Shown here: piece by piece, positions 27,718 to 36,486 of the stretch
How the letters are laid out: each line of letters starts with the position of its first letter
Numbering within the stretch: the first letter of the stretch is position 1
Source: Roseobacter sp.
GTDB lineage: Bacteria > Pseudomonadota > Alphaproteobacteria > Rhodobacterales > Rhodobacteraceae
DNA length: 64,000 nucleotides
Reading direction: 5' to 3'
NCBI GenBank assembly: GCA_015665415.1
Contig: JADFAE010000014.1
Span: 1-64,000, forward strand
The notes under the pieces: model-generated
What the model was told of the DNA's origin: nothing
What the model saw: only the letters and a program-made list of their open reading frames with translations
The model's database searches: none
Program-made: the position numbers and the translations under genes

Positions 27718-28096
27718 TGTGCGCCCTCCAATCCTCCCGCCAAACCCAGACATCAGCACAGCGCTGACGCCTTAGTTTACTGGTGGTTTGAATGGCTACT
27801 GTCAGGGTGCTTTTTCTTTGGGAAACGCCGCAGAAGCATTGGGCAGCAGAGCGCCCACCTTGCCGGATTTCTGTGCCGCAGCGGATGTCTGGTCTGGGGA
27901 ATTTGATAAATTCTACCTGGAAATTTCGCACCCGATGAGCCACTCAATTGCACCTAACGTTCCCTCATTGCAGCCCGCCAAAGCATCGGTCATGTTGTGT
28001 GCAGTATTGGCGAGAGTATGCTCAGCTTGCCGGGATTTCCAGCCTTTGCGGTGGACGGCCCAGTGGGTTTTTTCCGTGAGAGAATGCCAGCGCCGC
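27718..28096. other. Intergenic stretch beside the integrase relic
   Basis: About 380 bases without a convincing frame. The segment around 28010-28090 resembles non-coding material near 23160 and 35390. I see no att-like direct repeat. Confidence 0.4.
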
Positions 28097-28903
28097 TCAG
28101 CCGCCTATACCTGCAAGCCGGAACGCGCCTTCAGGGTGGTTGGTGTCGCCACCAAGGCCTCTCCGCAGGCATTCCAGAAGATAGACCTCATAGTGTTCAA
28201 CGTTGGCGAGGTTCACTTCTGTGCCCAGCGTCGACACCATCTTTGACGCCATCTTGTGTTTCATCGCGTCCGTAATGCCGGGGAGAATATTCACTGGCAG
28301 TTCAAAAATCAGAGCCTCGGCCGGGAAAGTGTCTGATAACTTTCGGATCAGCGCCTCGCGTGCTGTTTCGCCGTCAAAGATTTCGGCAGCTTCCAGATAG
28401 ACCGATGACGCGCCAGCATTGAGATAGGTCTCGACGTCAGCCATGATTTCATCATCCGTCATCTCGCCTTCCTTGCGGCCCACTTCACCCAGAACAGTTA
28501 GCCCGTAGTTCTCTTTTGCGTGGCGCACCGCATTTGTTTTTTCCGACGCGCTCAGTGGTTCAAGGTTTTCCGACACCTCAACGGAATCAAAACCCAATTC
28601 CGCCATCTCGGACAGCATTTCGTTGTAAGTGCCTTGCTTCAGGGTCAGTTCGGTGAACAACCCCCCGTTAGCTGTCGAAATCCCTGCGGCGCGATAAGCC
28701 GCCAGTTTCCGTTTCAGCAAATTCACTGGCATGAAACGAGGAATGCCCGCAGCAATTTTTGCCTTGTCAATCAAGTGCCCCTGCGCTGCAATGATATCCG
28801 CTTGCTGTGCCTCGGGGATGCCCCAGTCGATCATCATCGTGAGGCCTCGGTTGCGTGGCTTTACTTGCCGCTCGGGCACGGCGATCTGAGAGAATGCTGT
28901 CAT
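28097..28903 (-). CDS. ComA-like (phosphosulfolactate synthase family) protein
   Basis: 268 residues from ATG 28903. Segments KPRNRGLTMMIDWGIP, HLIDKAKIAAGIPRFMP, GGLFTELTLKQGTYNEML and GFDSVEVSENLEPLS match the ComA TIM-barrel family, whose archetype joins sulfite and phosphoenolpyruvate in coenzyme M synthesis; plant HSA32 and various bacterial members have other or unknown roles. The start overlaps the end of tctA by four bases (ATGA), so it is translated as part of the transporter operon. With a sulfatase in the divergent operon a sulfonate- or sulfite-linked reaction is a reasonable hypothesis, not shown. Confidence 0.8.
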   Translation of the reverse strand: MTAFSQIAVPERQVKPRNRGLTMMIDWGIPEAQQADIIAAQGHLIDKAKIAAGIPRFMPVNLLKRKLAAYRAAGISTANGGLFTELTLKQGTYNEMLSEMAELGFDSVEVSENLEPLSASEKTNAVRHAKENYGLTVLGEVGRKEGEMTDDEIMADVETYLNAGASSVYLEAAEIFDGETAREALIRKLSDTFPAEALIFELPVNILPGITDAMKHKMASKMVSTLGTEVNLANVEHYEVYLLECLRRGLGGDTNHPEGAFRLAGIGG

Positions 28904-30489
28904 AGTGTGGGTGTCTTTCTGCGAGCAGAATACAAGATAATCCCGACCGAAGCGGCCATGAACGCGGCGGCGATGGGGTGGGTGAACAGGAACCATGGGT
29001 CGCCGCCCGTGGCGGCAAATGCTTGGCGCGCACTGTCTTCCAGCTTGGACCCGAGGATAAACGCGATCACGAAAGGCAGAGGCGATATATTCAGTGTGCG
29101 CATTAGATACCCCAGCACACCGAAGCCAAGCGTGAACCAGATTGCCTCCATGCGGGTTTCCTGTACATAAATCGCAGTCAGTGTGAGCAAAAGAACGCTC
29201 GGCAACAGGATGTGCTTGGGAATTCGAACCATGACCCCCATCGACCGCATGAACACCCCACCAATGGTCCAGTTCAGCAAGTTAGCAATCATCATCGCCG
29301 TAAATAGCCCAAAGGCCACTACAAGCTCAGGGTTCACCTCATCTGCTGTAAATCGAAAAACGGACGGCCCAGGGTTGAACCCCCCGATGCTCTCGGCCGC
29401 CAGGATCAAAAATACCGCTGCTGCGTTGCCCGGGATACCAAGGCTGAGGACTGGAATCAGATTTGCCCCGGAGACCGAAGAGTTAGCGGCTTCGGTGGCA
29501 GCGATCCCTTCGGCTGCACCTTTGCCAAAGTCGGGCGCATCAGGGCGTTTGAGCTTGGCATAACGTGATCGCCCGACCGTGTAGCCCAGCGTTGCTGCCA
29601 GAGTTGACCCGATGCCAGGCAAAGCACCAATAACGGTGCCGATCACAGCTGAGCGCCCGATGAAGGGAAGCAACCTGCGGATGTCAGCCCAGTGAAGGCG
29701 CTGATCTCCTTCGTCCCTTTGTCTTGGAACGGTGCCGCTGGTGCGTTTCTGAAACCAGAGATCCTGAAGCTCTTTCAGAACGGCTCCGATGATCAGGACA
29801 CCCAGAATTGCCGTCGAAATCGGAAACCCCCGACTTAGGGTCTGGCTGTCCATCGACAAACGCGGATAGAAATCTTCGCCGGTGCCTATGAAGACGGCCA
29901 ATAGGCCAAGGCCCGTTGAAATTAGCCCTTTGGCCGGGGAACCGCCAATCACAGTGGCAATGAAGCTGAGCGACAGAATCAACAGTGCCGTTTTTTCAGG
30001 CAAGTCCAGATAGGCTTCAACCAGCAGCGCCAGGAACGGCGCGCAAACAAACAGGACAATGTCGGAAAACGTATCCCCTGAGGCCGAGGAAAAATGTGCC
30101 ACCCGCAACGCTTTCTTGGCTTTGCCACGTTGGGTCATTGGGTAGCCGTCCAGCGTGGTCATAAAGGCGTCTGGCGTTCCCGGGGTGTTGAACAGAATGG
30201 CAGGCACTGCGCCACCAATTGTGGCTCCTTTCATGACACCGATAAGGAAGCCGAGAACCGGCAACAAAGCATCAGGTGTATATCCAAAGACGGAAATCAG
30301 AATTGGCAATGCGATTGCCATGGCGATCGGTCCGGCCAATCCAGGCGTCGCACCAACAGCAATCCCGATCAGGAACCCCGCAAAAATCATGACCAAAGTG
30401 ACGGATACTGGCAGGCCGAGAATGGAGAACAGTTCGGGGCCCTGAAAAACAGACAGGATCCCCATCCAGATATAGTCGAGAGTACCCAT
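28900..30489 (-). CDS. tctA: Tripartite tricarboxylate transporter, large membrane subunit TctA
   Basis: 529 residues, about 12 membrane segments. Family motifs: VGATPGLAGPIAMAIALPI near residue 45, KGATIGGAVPAILFNTPGTP near 88, and the internal repeat IGALPGIGSTLAATLGY, then GIAATEAANSSVSGANLIP and LSLGIPGNAAAVFL. TctA forms the channel of TTT systems, which import carboxylates or sulfonated and other organic acids using a periplasmic receptor. Coupled to tctB (one-base overlap) and the ComA-like gene. Confidence 0.95.
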   Translation of the reverse strand: MGTLDYIWMGILSVFQGPELFSILGLPVSVTLVMIFAGFLIGIAVGATPGLAGPIAMAIALPILISVFGYTPDALLPVLGFLIGVMKGATIGGAVPAILFNTPGTPDAFMTTLDGYPMTQRGKAKKALRVAHFSSASGDTFSDIVLFVCAPFLALLVEAYLDLPEKTALLILSLSFIATVIGGSPAKGLISTGLGLLAVFIGTGEDFYPRLSMDSQTLSRGFPISTAILGVLIIGAVLKELQDLWFQKRTSGTVPRQRDEGDQRLHWADIRRLLPFIGRSAVIGTVIGALPGIGSTLAATLGYTVGRSRYAKLKRPDAPDFGKGAAEGIAATEAANSSVSGANLIPVLSLGIPGNAAAVFLILAAESIGGFNPGPSVFRFTADEVNPELVVAFGLFTAMMIANLLNWTIGGVFMRSMGVMVRIPKHILLPSVLLLTLTAIYVQETRMEAIWFTLGFGVLGYLMRTLNISPLPFVIAFILGSKLEDSARQAFAATGGDPWFLFTHPIAAAFMAASVGIILYSARRKTPTL

Positions 30490-31055
30490 TAAACGTCTCC
30501 GTTGGGAGGCAGCAGCAAGTCATCGAAAGGTACGTCGTAGACGAAGATCATTGCGATCACCGCTGCAACGGCAATCAGAATCGCACGGAGGCGAAGCTGG
30601 CCTTCGACCAGTCCTACCAAGCCGGATATCATCATTGTGCCACCAAGAAGAAAGCCAAGGTATTTCCACGGTGCATTGTCCCGAAGCAAGCGGTATTCCA
30701 GATCTCCGCCTTGCAAAGCATTGACCATCCAAACCGCCAAGGGGCCGGTCCAACGCATCACGATCAGGCTTGCCGCAATGATAAAGATAGCGGCAGATGC
30801 GAATATCAAACCGCTCATGGAAGATGTTGATTGACCGGGCGCATTGCGTTCTGTGAGGATCAAAAGCAGGCCACCAACTATCAGGAATAGTCCTGCGACG
30901 GTGGGTGCCAGAGCATCCCCGATGGTCACCTGCCGTCGCACCTTTTCTATCAGACCGGTCTGGGTATCCATCGGTATCCAGACAGTAAGAAGAATGAGCG
31001 CAAAGCTCAGAGTGAACAGACCCAAATAGAGATTGTTCTTGGAAGGGGCAGGCAT
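30489..31055 (-). CDS. tctB: Tripartite tricarboxylate transporter, small membrane subunit TctB
   Basis: 188 residues with four hydrophobic segments (near 10-30, 48-68, 80-105, 130-180 as two close helices), the TctB profile. ATG 31055 has AGGAG six bases upstream. Sequence conservation in TctB is poor, so the call leans on topology and on position between tctC and tctA. Confidence 0.88.
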   Translation of the reverse strand: MPAPSKNNLYLGLFTLSFALILLTVWIPMDTQTGLIEKVRRQVTIGDALAPTVAGLFLIVGGLLLILTERNAPGQSTSSMSGLIFASAAIFIIAASLIVMRWTGPLAVWMVNALQGGDLEYRLLRDNAPWKYLGFLLGGTMMISGLVGLVEGQLRLRAILIAVAAVIAMIFVYDVPFDDLLLPPNGDV

Positions 31056-31078
31056 GCAGATCTCCTGTCACAAACAAA

Positions 31079-31108
31079 ACGGCCGGGCTCCCGTGTTGAG
31101 GAAGCCCG
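31079..31108 (-). terminator. Attenuating hairpin between tctC and tctB
   Basis: On the minus strand CGGGCTTCC pairs imperfectly with GGGAGCCCG (31108-31100 with 31092-31084), followed by a T-rich GTTTTGTTTG. It probably lets the receptor tctC be made in excess over the membrane subunits. Confidence 0.5.
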
Positions 31109-31123
31109 ACAAGTCGGGATTGA

Positions 31124-32074
31124 TTATTCGGATGCCGCTTCCATCAAAGTGCCAGAGCTGGCGAACTCGGATGCCATCAACTTGGAGAGAGCTTCGCCAG
31201 ATATTGTCGCAGCACCTCCAAAGGCCCTTTTTATCAGGCCGCCTGCCTTGGTGTTCTCATCACTAACGACATCCGAGATCGCCTTGCTCAAGGCATCACG
31301 TGCCTCGGCAGGCATGCCAGCGGGGCCAACGAATACAAAGTAACCATTGGCGTTGAAATTGACACCAAGGTCAGCAAGCGTTGGCGCGTCGGGTGTTTGG
31401 ATCAGAGGTGTCGACAAGCCTGAGGCCAGGTTCACCAGATCGCCAGCGGCCACGCCCTTGGCCTGAATGCCAGCCATAAAGCCGATATCAATGTCGCCAG
31501 CGTTGACGCCGTTTAAAACAGCTTTGCCGCCCTTGACCGACACGATGTTGAACTCGACGCCCTGCGATTTTCCAAGGAGATAAGCAAGATCGGCCAGTTT
31601 CGGGCTCATCACACCAAAACGAATACTCTGTCCACTTTTGGCAGCAGCGATCATGTCGTCGAAACTGTTCCAGCCCTTGGAGGCCGGGGCGACCACACCC
31701 ATCTGAAACCCAGCCGTGGTGGTCAATCCGGTGAAATCTTCGGGTGACATGCCCGCATTTGCGGCAGCCATGTTGTAGCCAAAGGTTTCGGTGACTGCCA
31801 GTCCTATGGCGGTGCCATCATTGGGTTGGCTCTTTAGCGCGTTGGCCATGTTCAGGCCACCCTTGCCAGTTACTTGCTCTGGAATGAACTTCCACCCCAT
31901 GCGGTTTTCCAGCTCTTCTGCAATCAGCCGCGCTTGCGTGTCCGCGCCGCCTCCCGCCCTGAATGCGATCATCAGTTTGATCGGCCCGGGAGGGGTCCAG
32001 TCGGAGGCCAGAGCCCCAGTTGCCATCAAAGCTACGCCAAGTGCTGCAATGCCTGATTTGATTAAATGTTTCAT
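31124..32074 (-). CDS. tctC: Tripartite tricarboxylate transporter receptor TctC
   Basis: 316 residues with a signal peptide cleaved after ATGALA (residue about 23). PIKLMIAFRAGGGADTQARL is the usual TctC N-terminal ligand motif, followed by NGVNAGDIDIGF and late FVGPAGMPAEARDAL. The typical carboxylate-binding aspartate or serine positions cannot be mapped reliably by eye. GGGAGGA sits just before ATG 32074. The gene is first in the operon and its promoter overlaps the paired MarR-type palindromes at 32122-32156. Confidence 0.94.
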   Translation of the reverse strand: MKHLIKSGIAALGVALMATGALASDWTPPGPIKLMIAFRAGGGADTQARLIAEELENRMGWKFIPEQVTGKGGLNMANALKSQPNDGTAIGLAVTETFGYNMAAANAGMSPEDFTGLTTTAGFQMGVVAPASKGWNSFDDMIAAAKSGQSIRFGVMSPKLADLAYLLGKSQGVEFNIVSVKGGKAVLNGVNAGDIDIGFMAGIQAKGVAAGDLVNLASGLSTPLIQTPDAPTLADLGVNFNANGYFVFVGPAGMPAEARDALSKAISDVVSDENTKAGGLIKRAFGGAATISGEALSKLMASEFASSGTLMEAASE

Positions 32075-32121
32075 ATCGTCCTCCCTGAACGTGGTATTTC
32101 ATCAAGCTTGCGTTTACTTTG

Positions 32122-32156
32122 GTTGATCCGTCAACAAAAAAGTTGACCTATCAACT
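32122..32156. promoter_or_regulatory. Tandem palindromes GTTGA-N4-TCAAC, probable MarR operators
   Basis: GTTGATCCGTCAAC at 32122-32135 and AGTTGACCTATCAACT at 32141-32156 are both perfect dyads with a 4-base centre. Their centres are 20 bases apart, about two helical turns, so two dimers could bind one face. They lie 48 bases upstream of tctC and 42 bases upstream of marR. The adjacent MarR protein is the obvious binder; that is inferred. Confidence 0.8.
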
Positions 32157-32197
32157 TGCTACTGCCAAGTTGGAGTAAGAAACGAGGAGGACGCTTT

Positions 32198-32674
32198 ATG
32201 GCTGACAGCATGTTGGACGAGTCCATTTTGGACATGCCGCTGGAGCAGATGGTGACATTTCGCGTGTCTCGCTTGCACGCAAAAATGAGCGCTCAAGCGT
32301 CCAATATCCTAAAGAATTCCGCTGGAATTTCTCTGATGCAATGGCGTGTGTTTGTGATGCTTGAAACCCACGGTAAACTAACTCCAGCGGCCATTGTACG
32401 GCGGACGGAACTGGACAAGGGGCAATTGAGCCGCGCTATCAAAGGCATGGTAAACGCAGGGCTGATCAGCAGCGCACCATCCGAATCAGATCAACGAGCA
32501 CATGTCATCGACTTTACCGAAAAGGGCCTTGAGGTCTTTCATCTGGCCCGACCGCATATGCGGCAGCGCCAGACGCGCCTGCTCAATTCGATGACCGCCG
32601 CTGAGCGCGAGGCCCTGTTTGGTGCGATGGAAAAACTCGATGCTGTTGTGGATGAACTGGAGGCGGAACAATGA
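32198..32674 (+). CDS. MarR-family regulator of the TTT/sulfatase cluster
   Basis: 158 residues from ATG 32198 (GAGGAGG eight bases upstream). Winged helix in residues about 45-115: GISLMQWRVFVMLETHGKLT, RRTELDKGQLSRAIKGMVNAG, then wing SAPSESDQRAHVIDFTEKG. A MarR dimer typically binds short palindromes such as those at 32122-32156 and releases them on binding a small acid. Its last four bases overlap the sulfatase start (ATGA), so it belongs to the sulfatase operon and probably represses both divergent operons. Confidence 0.92.
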   Translation: MADSMLDESILDMPLEQMVTFRVSRLHAKMSAQASNILKNSAGISLMQWRVFVMLETHGKLTPAAIVRRTELDKGQLSRAIKGMVNAGLISSAPSESDQRAHVIDFTEKGLEVFHLARPHMRQRQTRLLNSMTAAEREALFGAMEKLDAVVDELEAEQ

Positions 32675-34113
32675 CCTCGAACCTGCTGATCCTCATGTCC
32701 GACGAACACCAGGCCCGAGCCATGGGCTGTGCGGGCCATCCGCTGGCGCAAACCCCAAATCTTGATGCATTGGCAGCGCGGGGTACCCGTTTCACCGATG
32801 CCTATACGCCATCGCCAATCTGTGTCCCAGCTAGGGCGAGTTTCGCCACTGGACGGTATGCCCATCAGACACGCCTTTGGGACAACGCAATGCCCTATGA
32901 TGGGACAATTCCCGGATGGGGGCAGGCTCTGCAAAGTCAGGGGGTGTCAGTGGAAAGTATAGGCAAATTGCACTATCGCGCCGAAGAAGACCCCGCCGGA
33001 TTTGACACTGAGCACTTGCCGATGATGGTTTCCGGTGGTGTAGGCATGGTCTGGGCTTCCATTCGCAAAGAAGATGAACGGATCATCGGCAAAGGCCGGA
33101 TGCTGGGCGATTACATCGGTCCCGGCCACAGCAAGTACACAGACTATGATGCGGCGGTGACGTCCCGCACCCGACAATGGTTCGCGGATCGCGCGGCAGG
33201 AGAGAATAATCAGCCGTGGTGTCTCTATGTTGGCCTTGTCGCGCCGCATTTCCCTTTGGTTGTGCCTCAGGAATTCTTTGATCTCTACCCGCTCGACAGC
33301 TTGCCGGATTCAAAATTGCATCCCCGCGACGGTTATGCCCGACACCCTTGGGTCGAGAAACAGAACAGATTCATGGACAACGAAGCCAAGTTCGAAAGCG
33401 AAGAAGAGCGGAAAGTCGCGCTTGCCAGTTATTTTGGGTTGTGTTCGTGGCTGGACTACAATGTCGGAGAGATCCTCGCCGGTCTCAAAGAGGCTGGCTA
33501 TGGGGATGATACCACCATCGTCTATACCTCGGATCACGGCGACAATCTTGGCGCACGCGGCCTATGGGGCAAATCCAACCTCTATCAGGAAAGCGTCGCT
33601 GTGCCGATGATCATGGCAGGGCCAGACATACCAATAGGCACCTGCGAAACACCGGTCAGTCTGTTGGATTTGTCGCAAAGTATCTGCACCCATTTTGGCG
33701 CTCAACTGGATGGTGCAGAAGGCCTTTGCGCGCTCCCTGATGTCATCAAAGCTCCGGAAGACCCAGACCGCATGATCTTTTCTGAATACCATGCTGCCGG
33801 TGCCGTTTCGGGCGCATTCCTGGTTCGAAAGGGGCGCTGGAAGTACCATCATTACATCGGTTTTCCTCCAGAGTTGTTTGATCTGGAAACTGATCCTGAA
33901 GAAACGACTAATCTGGCTCGGAATAGCGATTTCGCCGACATATTGGCGATGATGGAACAGAGTTTGCGGGAGATTTGCAATCCTGAGGCCACCGATGCTC
34001 AGGCTTTCGCCGATCAAGCTGCCCTGATTGAAAAACATGGCGGGCGCGATGCCGCCCTCAAACTTGGCGCCCCCGGCGCAACCCCTCCCCCTTCCTTGGA
34101 GACACCCAAATGA
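32671..34113 (+). CDS. Type I sulfatase (choline-sulfatase-like alkaline phosphatase superfamily)
   Basis: 480 residues. Formylglycine signature SPICVPARASFATGRY puts the modifiable Cys51 and Arg55 in the CxPxR motif; Asp11/Glu12 in LMSDEHQARA and DHGDNLGARGLWGK (around residue 290) supply metal ligands. Sulfatases hydrolyse sulfate esters; relatives with this core also cleave phosphonate or phosphate monoesters, so the substrate is open. No signal peptide, so action in the cytoplasm on an imported compound is likely, in line with the divergent TTT importer. Needs a formylglycine-generating enzyme, not in this window. Overlaps the MarR gene and the next MBL gene by four bases each. Confidence 0.9.
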   Translation: MTSNLLILMSDEHQARAMGCAGHPLAQTPNLDALAARGTRFTDAYTPSPICVPARASFATGRYAHQTRLWDNAMPYDGTIPGWGQALQSQGVSVESIGKLHYRAEEDPAGFDTEHLPMMVSGGVGMVWASIRKEDERIIGKGRMLGDYIGPGHSKYTDYDAAVTSRTRQWFADRAAGENNQPWCLYVGLVAPHFPLVVPQEFFDLYPLDSLPDSKLHPRDGYARHPWVEKQNRFMDNEAKFESEEERKVALASYFGLCSWLDYNVGEILAGLKEAGYGDDTTIVYTSDHGDNLGARGLWGKSNLYQESVAVPMIMAGPDIPIGTCETPVSLLDLSQSICTHFGAQLDGAEGLCALPDVIKAPEDPDRMIFSEYHAAGAVSGAFLVRKGRWKYHHYIGFPPELFDLETDPEETTNLARNSDFADILAMMEQSLREICNPEATDAQAFADQAALIEKHGGRDAALKLGAPGATPPPSLETPK

Positions 34114-34958
34114 AATTGACCATTCTCGGATCCGGATCACCAGAAGCCTATATTCGGCGCGCCTCTACAGGGTATCTCCTGGAAACTGGTGACGATAAAA
34201 TTCTGTTCGACTGCGGCGGTGGGGTGGTCGATAACCTCATTCGCTCAGGCCGTTTGCCAAAAGACATCACGCATCTGTTTTTCACCCATCTGCATACTGA
34301 TCACATGATGGACTATGCGCGTCTGGTTCATGCAGCCTGGGATGAGGGAGCGCCACCGTTGAAGGTTTGGGGGCCGGCGCCCATTGCTCGCCAGACTGAA
34401 TTACTGTTCGGCAGGGATGGCGTGCTGTCGCCTGATCTGGTCGCCCGAACTGAACTGCCCCCCAGCCAACAGGTCTGGGTAGCACGTGGTGGCACGCTTC
34501 CACGTGCCTGGCCCACACCCGAGGTGACTGAAGTGAAGCCGGGATTCTCATTCGAGGGGAACGGCTGGGTTTTGAAAAGCTGCGAGGTGCCACACGCACA
34601 GCCTGCCTTTGATTGTATGGCTTTTTCAGTGGAAGCAGTTGGCAAGAAATTCGTTTACTCTGGAGATGCAGGCATCTGCAACGATCTTAGCTCTTTACAG
34701 CAGGATGCCGACCTGCTGATCCATTGGTGTTACCGCCTCTCCATCGACAATATCCATCCTGCAATCGCTGAATTCTCACCGACCCCTGCCGACATCGCCA
34801 AAGCGGCGCAAGCGGCGAGCGTTAAACGTCTGCTCATTACCCATTTCCGCATTCATATGGACAGCGAAGAAGGGCATGCCAGCGCAAACGCTGAACTTTC
34901 TCAGCATTTCGATGGCCAGGCCAATATTGTCGAGGATTTGGATGTTTACACAATCTGA
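34110..34958 (+). CDS. Metallo-beta-lactamase-fold hydrolase, RNase Z/AtsA-like, coupled to the sulfatase
   Basis: 282 residues. MKLTILGSGSPEAYIRRAST opens the MBL fold, HLFFTHLHTDHMMDY gives the HxHxDH dizinc motif near residue 58-64, SGDAGICNDLS and LLITHFRI give later metal ligands. The group includes RNase Z-like hydrolases and AtsA-type arylsulfatases. No signal peptide. Co-translation with the sulfatase (ATGA overlap) implies a step in the same pathway, perhaps on the desulfated product or as a second esterase; specificity unknown. Confidence 0.88.
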   Translation: MKLTILGSGSPEAYIRRASTGYLLETGDDKILFDCGGGVVDNLIRSGRLPKDITHLFFTHLHTDHMMDYARLVHAAWDEGAPPLKVWGPAPIARQTELLFGRDGVLSPDLVARTELPPSQQVWVARGGTLPRAWPTPEVTEVKPGFSFEGNGWVLKSCEVPHAQPAFDCMAFSVEAVGKKFVYSGDAGICNDLSSLQQDADLLIHWCYRLSIDNIHPAIAEFSPTPADIAKAAQAASVKRLLITHFRIHMDSEEGHASANAELSQHFDGQANIVEDLDVYTI

Positions 34959-35604
34959 TTTCACACTTCTCGGAGCACAAGGCGATTGGCTCGAACCAGC
35001 CGCTTCTTGATAGAGCGGCCAAGGTCGGCCCCCTGTCGTCCATATCAGATGCGGTACCGGCGAAACCAGACACCCGCAGCGCAGGTTAGGAAAGTCCCGC
35101 GTTGTGTGGATTCGCGGGTTACTTGAATGCGCAGCTGCGGTGCCGCCCGGAATGCCGGGCGGCACCGCAGCATAATGGAAGTGCGCTGGATGTCGGCTTG
35201 GGGCCGTTCACCCCTTCAAGGTGGCCCGCTGACCACGACTTTGCAAGCTACGCTTTCTGGGCATAGCCGCCTTTGCCCATGTGCCGCGATGATTGCGCGA
35301 GCCTTCAAGGGAGGTGGATGACTGCTGTCAGCCCAAACCTGACATCTGTCTAACAACCGTCCGTCCAAGACCACCAAAGCAAAGCAGACGTGGCTCCAAA
35401 GCCCGCTATAGTGAAAGCGGACCTTCGTGCAGGCCGGTAGCATCGATCATATTGCGGACTTAGTGTGCCGTCGCTGCAAATACTCACATTCGTCTGGGTA
35501 TCGCGAAAAGGTGACATTCAAGGGCGCGAGTCTTCAGACGGTACGAACCCACAATCCATTGGTTGGACTGCATCAAATTAGAGCCCACCTTAATGATAAT
35601 CGCA
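34959..35604. other. 646-base intergenic region with a strong hairpin
   Basis: No convincing gene. It contains the 17-bp perfect inverted repeat at 35134-35171. The part 35380-35480 (CGGACCTTCGTGCAGG and similar) resembles non-coding bits near 23160 and 38640, consistent with worn-down repeated DNA. Confidence 0.4.
35134..35171. repeat. Perfect 17-bp GC-rich inverted repeat, 4-base loop
   Basis: GCTGCGGTGCCGCCCGG (35134-35150) and its exact complement (35155-35171) flank AATG. There is no T tract on either side, so it is not a normal Rho-independent terminator for the MBL gene ending 176 bases before or the MORN gene ending 434 bases after. It could form a very stable RNA hairpin or a cruciform. 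Confidence 0.85.
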
Positions 35605-36480
35605 CTATTTGAACTGATAGCGACCATCTGCCGATGAAAAACACCGGGTAGATGAAGTATTGCCTCCTGCCGTTCCCTCGCCAATCATGTGGCCGTCACG
35701 CCAAAGGCCTGTACATGTTTTTCCACTGGTGAAGCGTATTGACCCAGAGCCATGTTTTTTGCCGTTCTTCCACATTCCCGTATGTCGCTGCCCGGAAACC
35801 GAGGCTTGTATTCCGTAACCGTGGCGTTTCCCATTGCGAAACTGACCAACATAGATACGGCCAAGATCCATCCAATAATACGTTCCAAGTCCATCCCGGT
35901 AGGCGCAATCCTCAGTCAACTCTCCGACGTAATATCTCGGTTTTTCCGCGGTGCTAACTGTTGGAGCATTTTTGTGACATGCATCATCCCATTCTGTGAA
36001 TTTATTGGTGATGCCTTGCTGCCTGACCAGAATATCGAGTTCCCGCTTCAAGTTTGCAATCCCAACTTCTATGGCCTGTCTCTCTTCTTCCTCCGCGTGG
36101 CGTTGTGCTTCCGCAATCTGGCGTTCTTTTTCGGACTGCATCTGTTTTTGTGCGTTCAAATATAGGCCGAGAGCGCTTTGGTAGAATTCTCCAGATGATC
36201 CAACGGCGTTAATGTAGCTTTCTAGCATCGTCATGGAGGTTTCGAACTGCCTCGCCTTCAAAGCAGTTTTGCCATAGTGAAACAGGAAGGCCTCAGGCTT
36301 GGGCACCTCCAGCGCCGACAAGGCATCAAAATACCGCATAGCCGCGCTATAGTCGCCCTCTTCAATCGCTTCGATAGCCTGGATAAGCAGCAAGTCGGCT
36401 TGCACTTCGGGTGACAGTGCCCTTGATGGTGGTGCCGAAAAGACCAGCATAGTGGCAATCAGATATAGAATGCGAAACAT
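35605..36480 (-). CDS. Secreted MORN-repeat protein with TPR-like and coiled-coil parts
   Basis: 291 residues. A signal peptide (FRILYLIATMLVFSAPPSRA) is followed by a TPR-like helical region (residues 25-110, EEGDYSAAMRYFDALSAL), a charged coiled coil (112-150, EKERQIAEAQRHAEEEERQA) and at least three MORN repeats from about 205: YVGQFRNGKRHGYGIQ, HTGMWKNGKKHGSGSI, CTGLWRDGHMIGEG. MORN repeats bind lipids or proteins. Starts six bases after the stop of the vWA gene, so the two form an operon. Function unknown. Confidence 0.82.
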   Translation of the reverse strand: MFRILYLIATMLVFSAPPSRALSPEVQADLLLIQAIEAIEEGDYSAAMRYFDALSALEVPKPEAFLFHYGKTALKARQFETSMTMLESYINAVGSSGEFYQSALGLYLNAQKQMQSEKERQIAEAQRHAEEEERQAIEVGIANLKRELDILVRQQGITNKFTEWDDACHKNAPTVSTAEKPRYYVGELTEDCAYRDGLGTYYWMDLGRIYVGQFRNGKRHGYGIQASVSGQRHTGMWKNGKKHGSGSIRFTSGKTCTGLWRDGHMIGEGTAGGNTSSTRCFSSADGRYQFK

Positions 36481-36486
36481 GATTTC

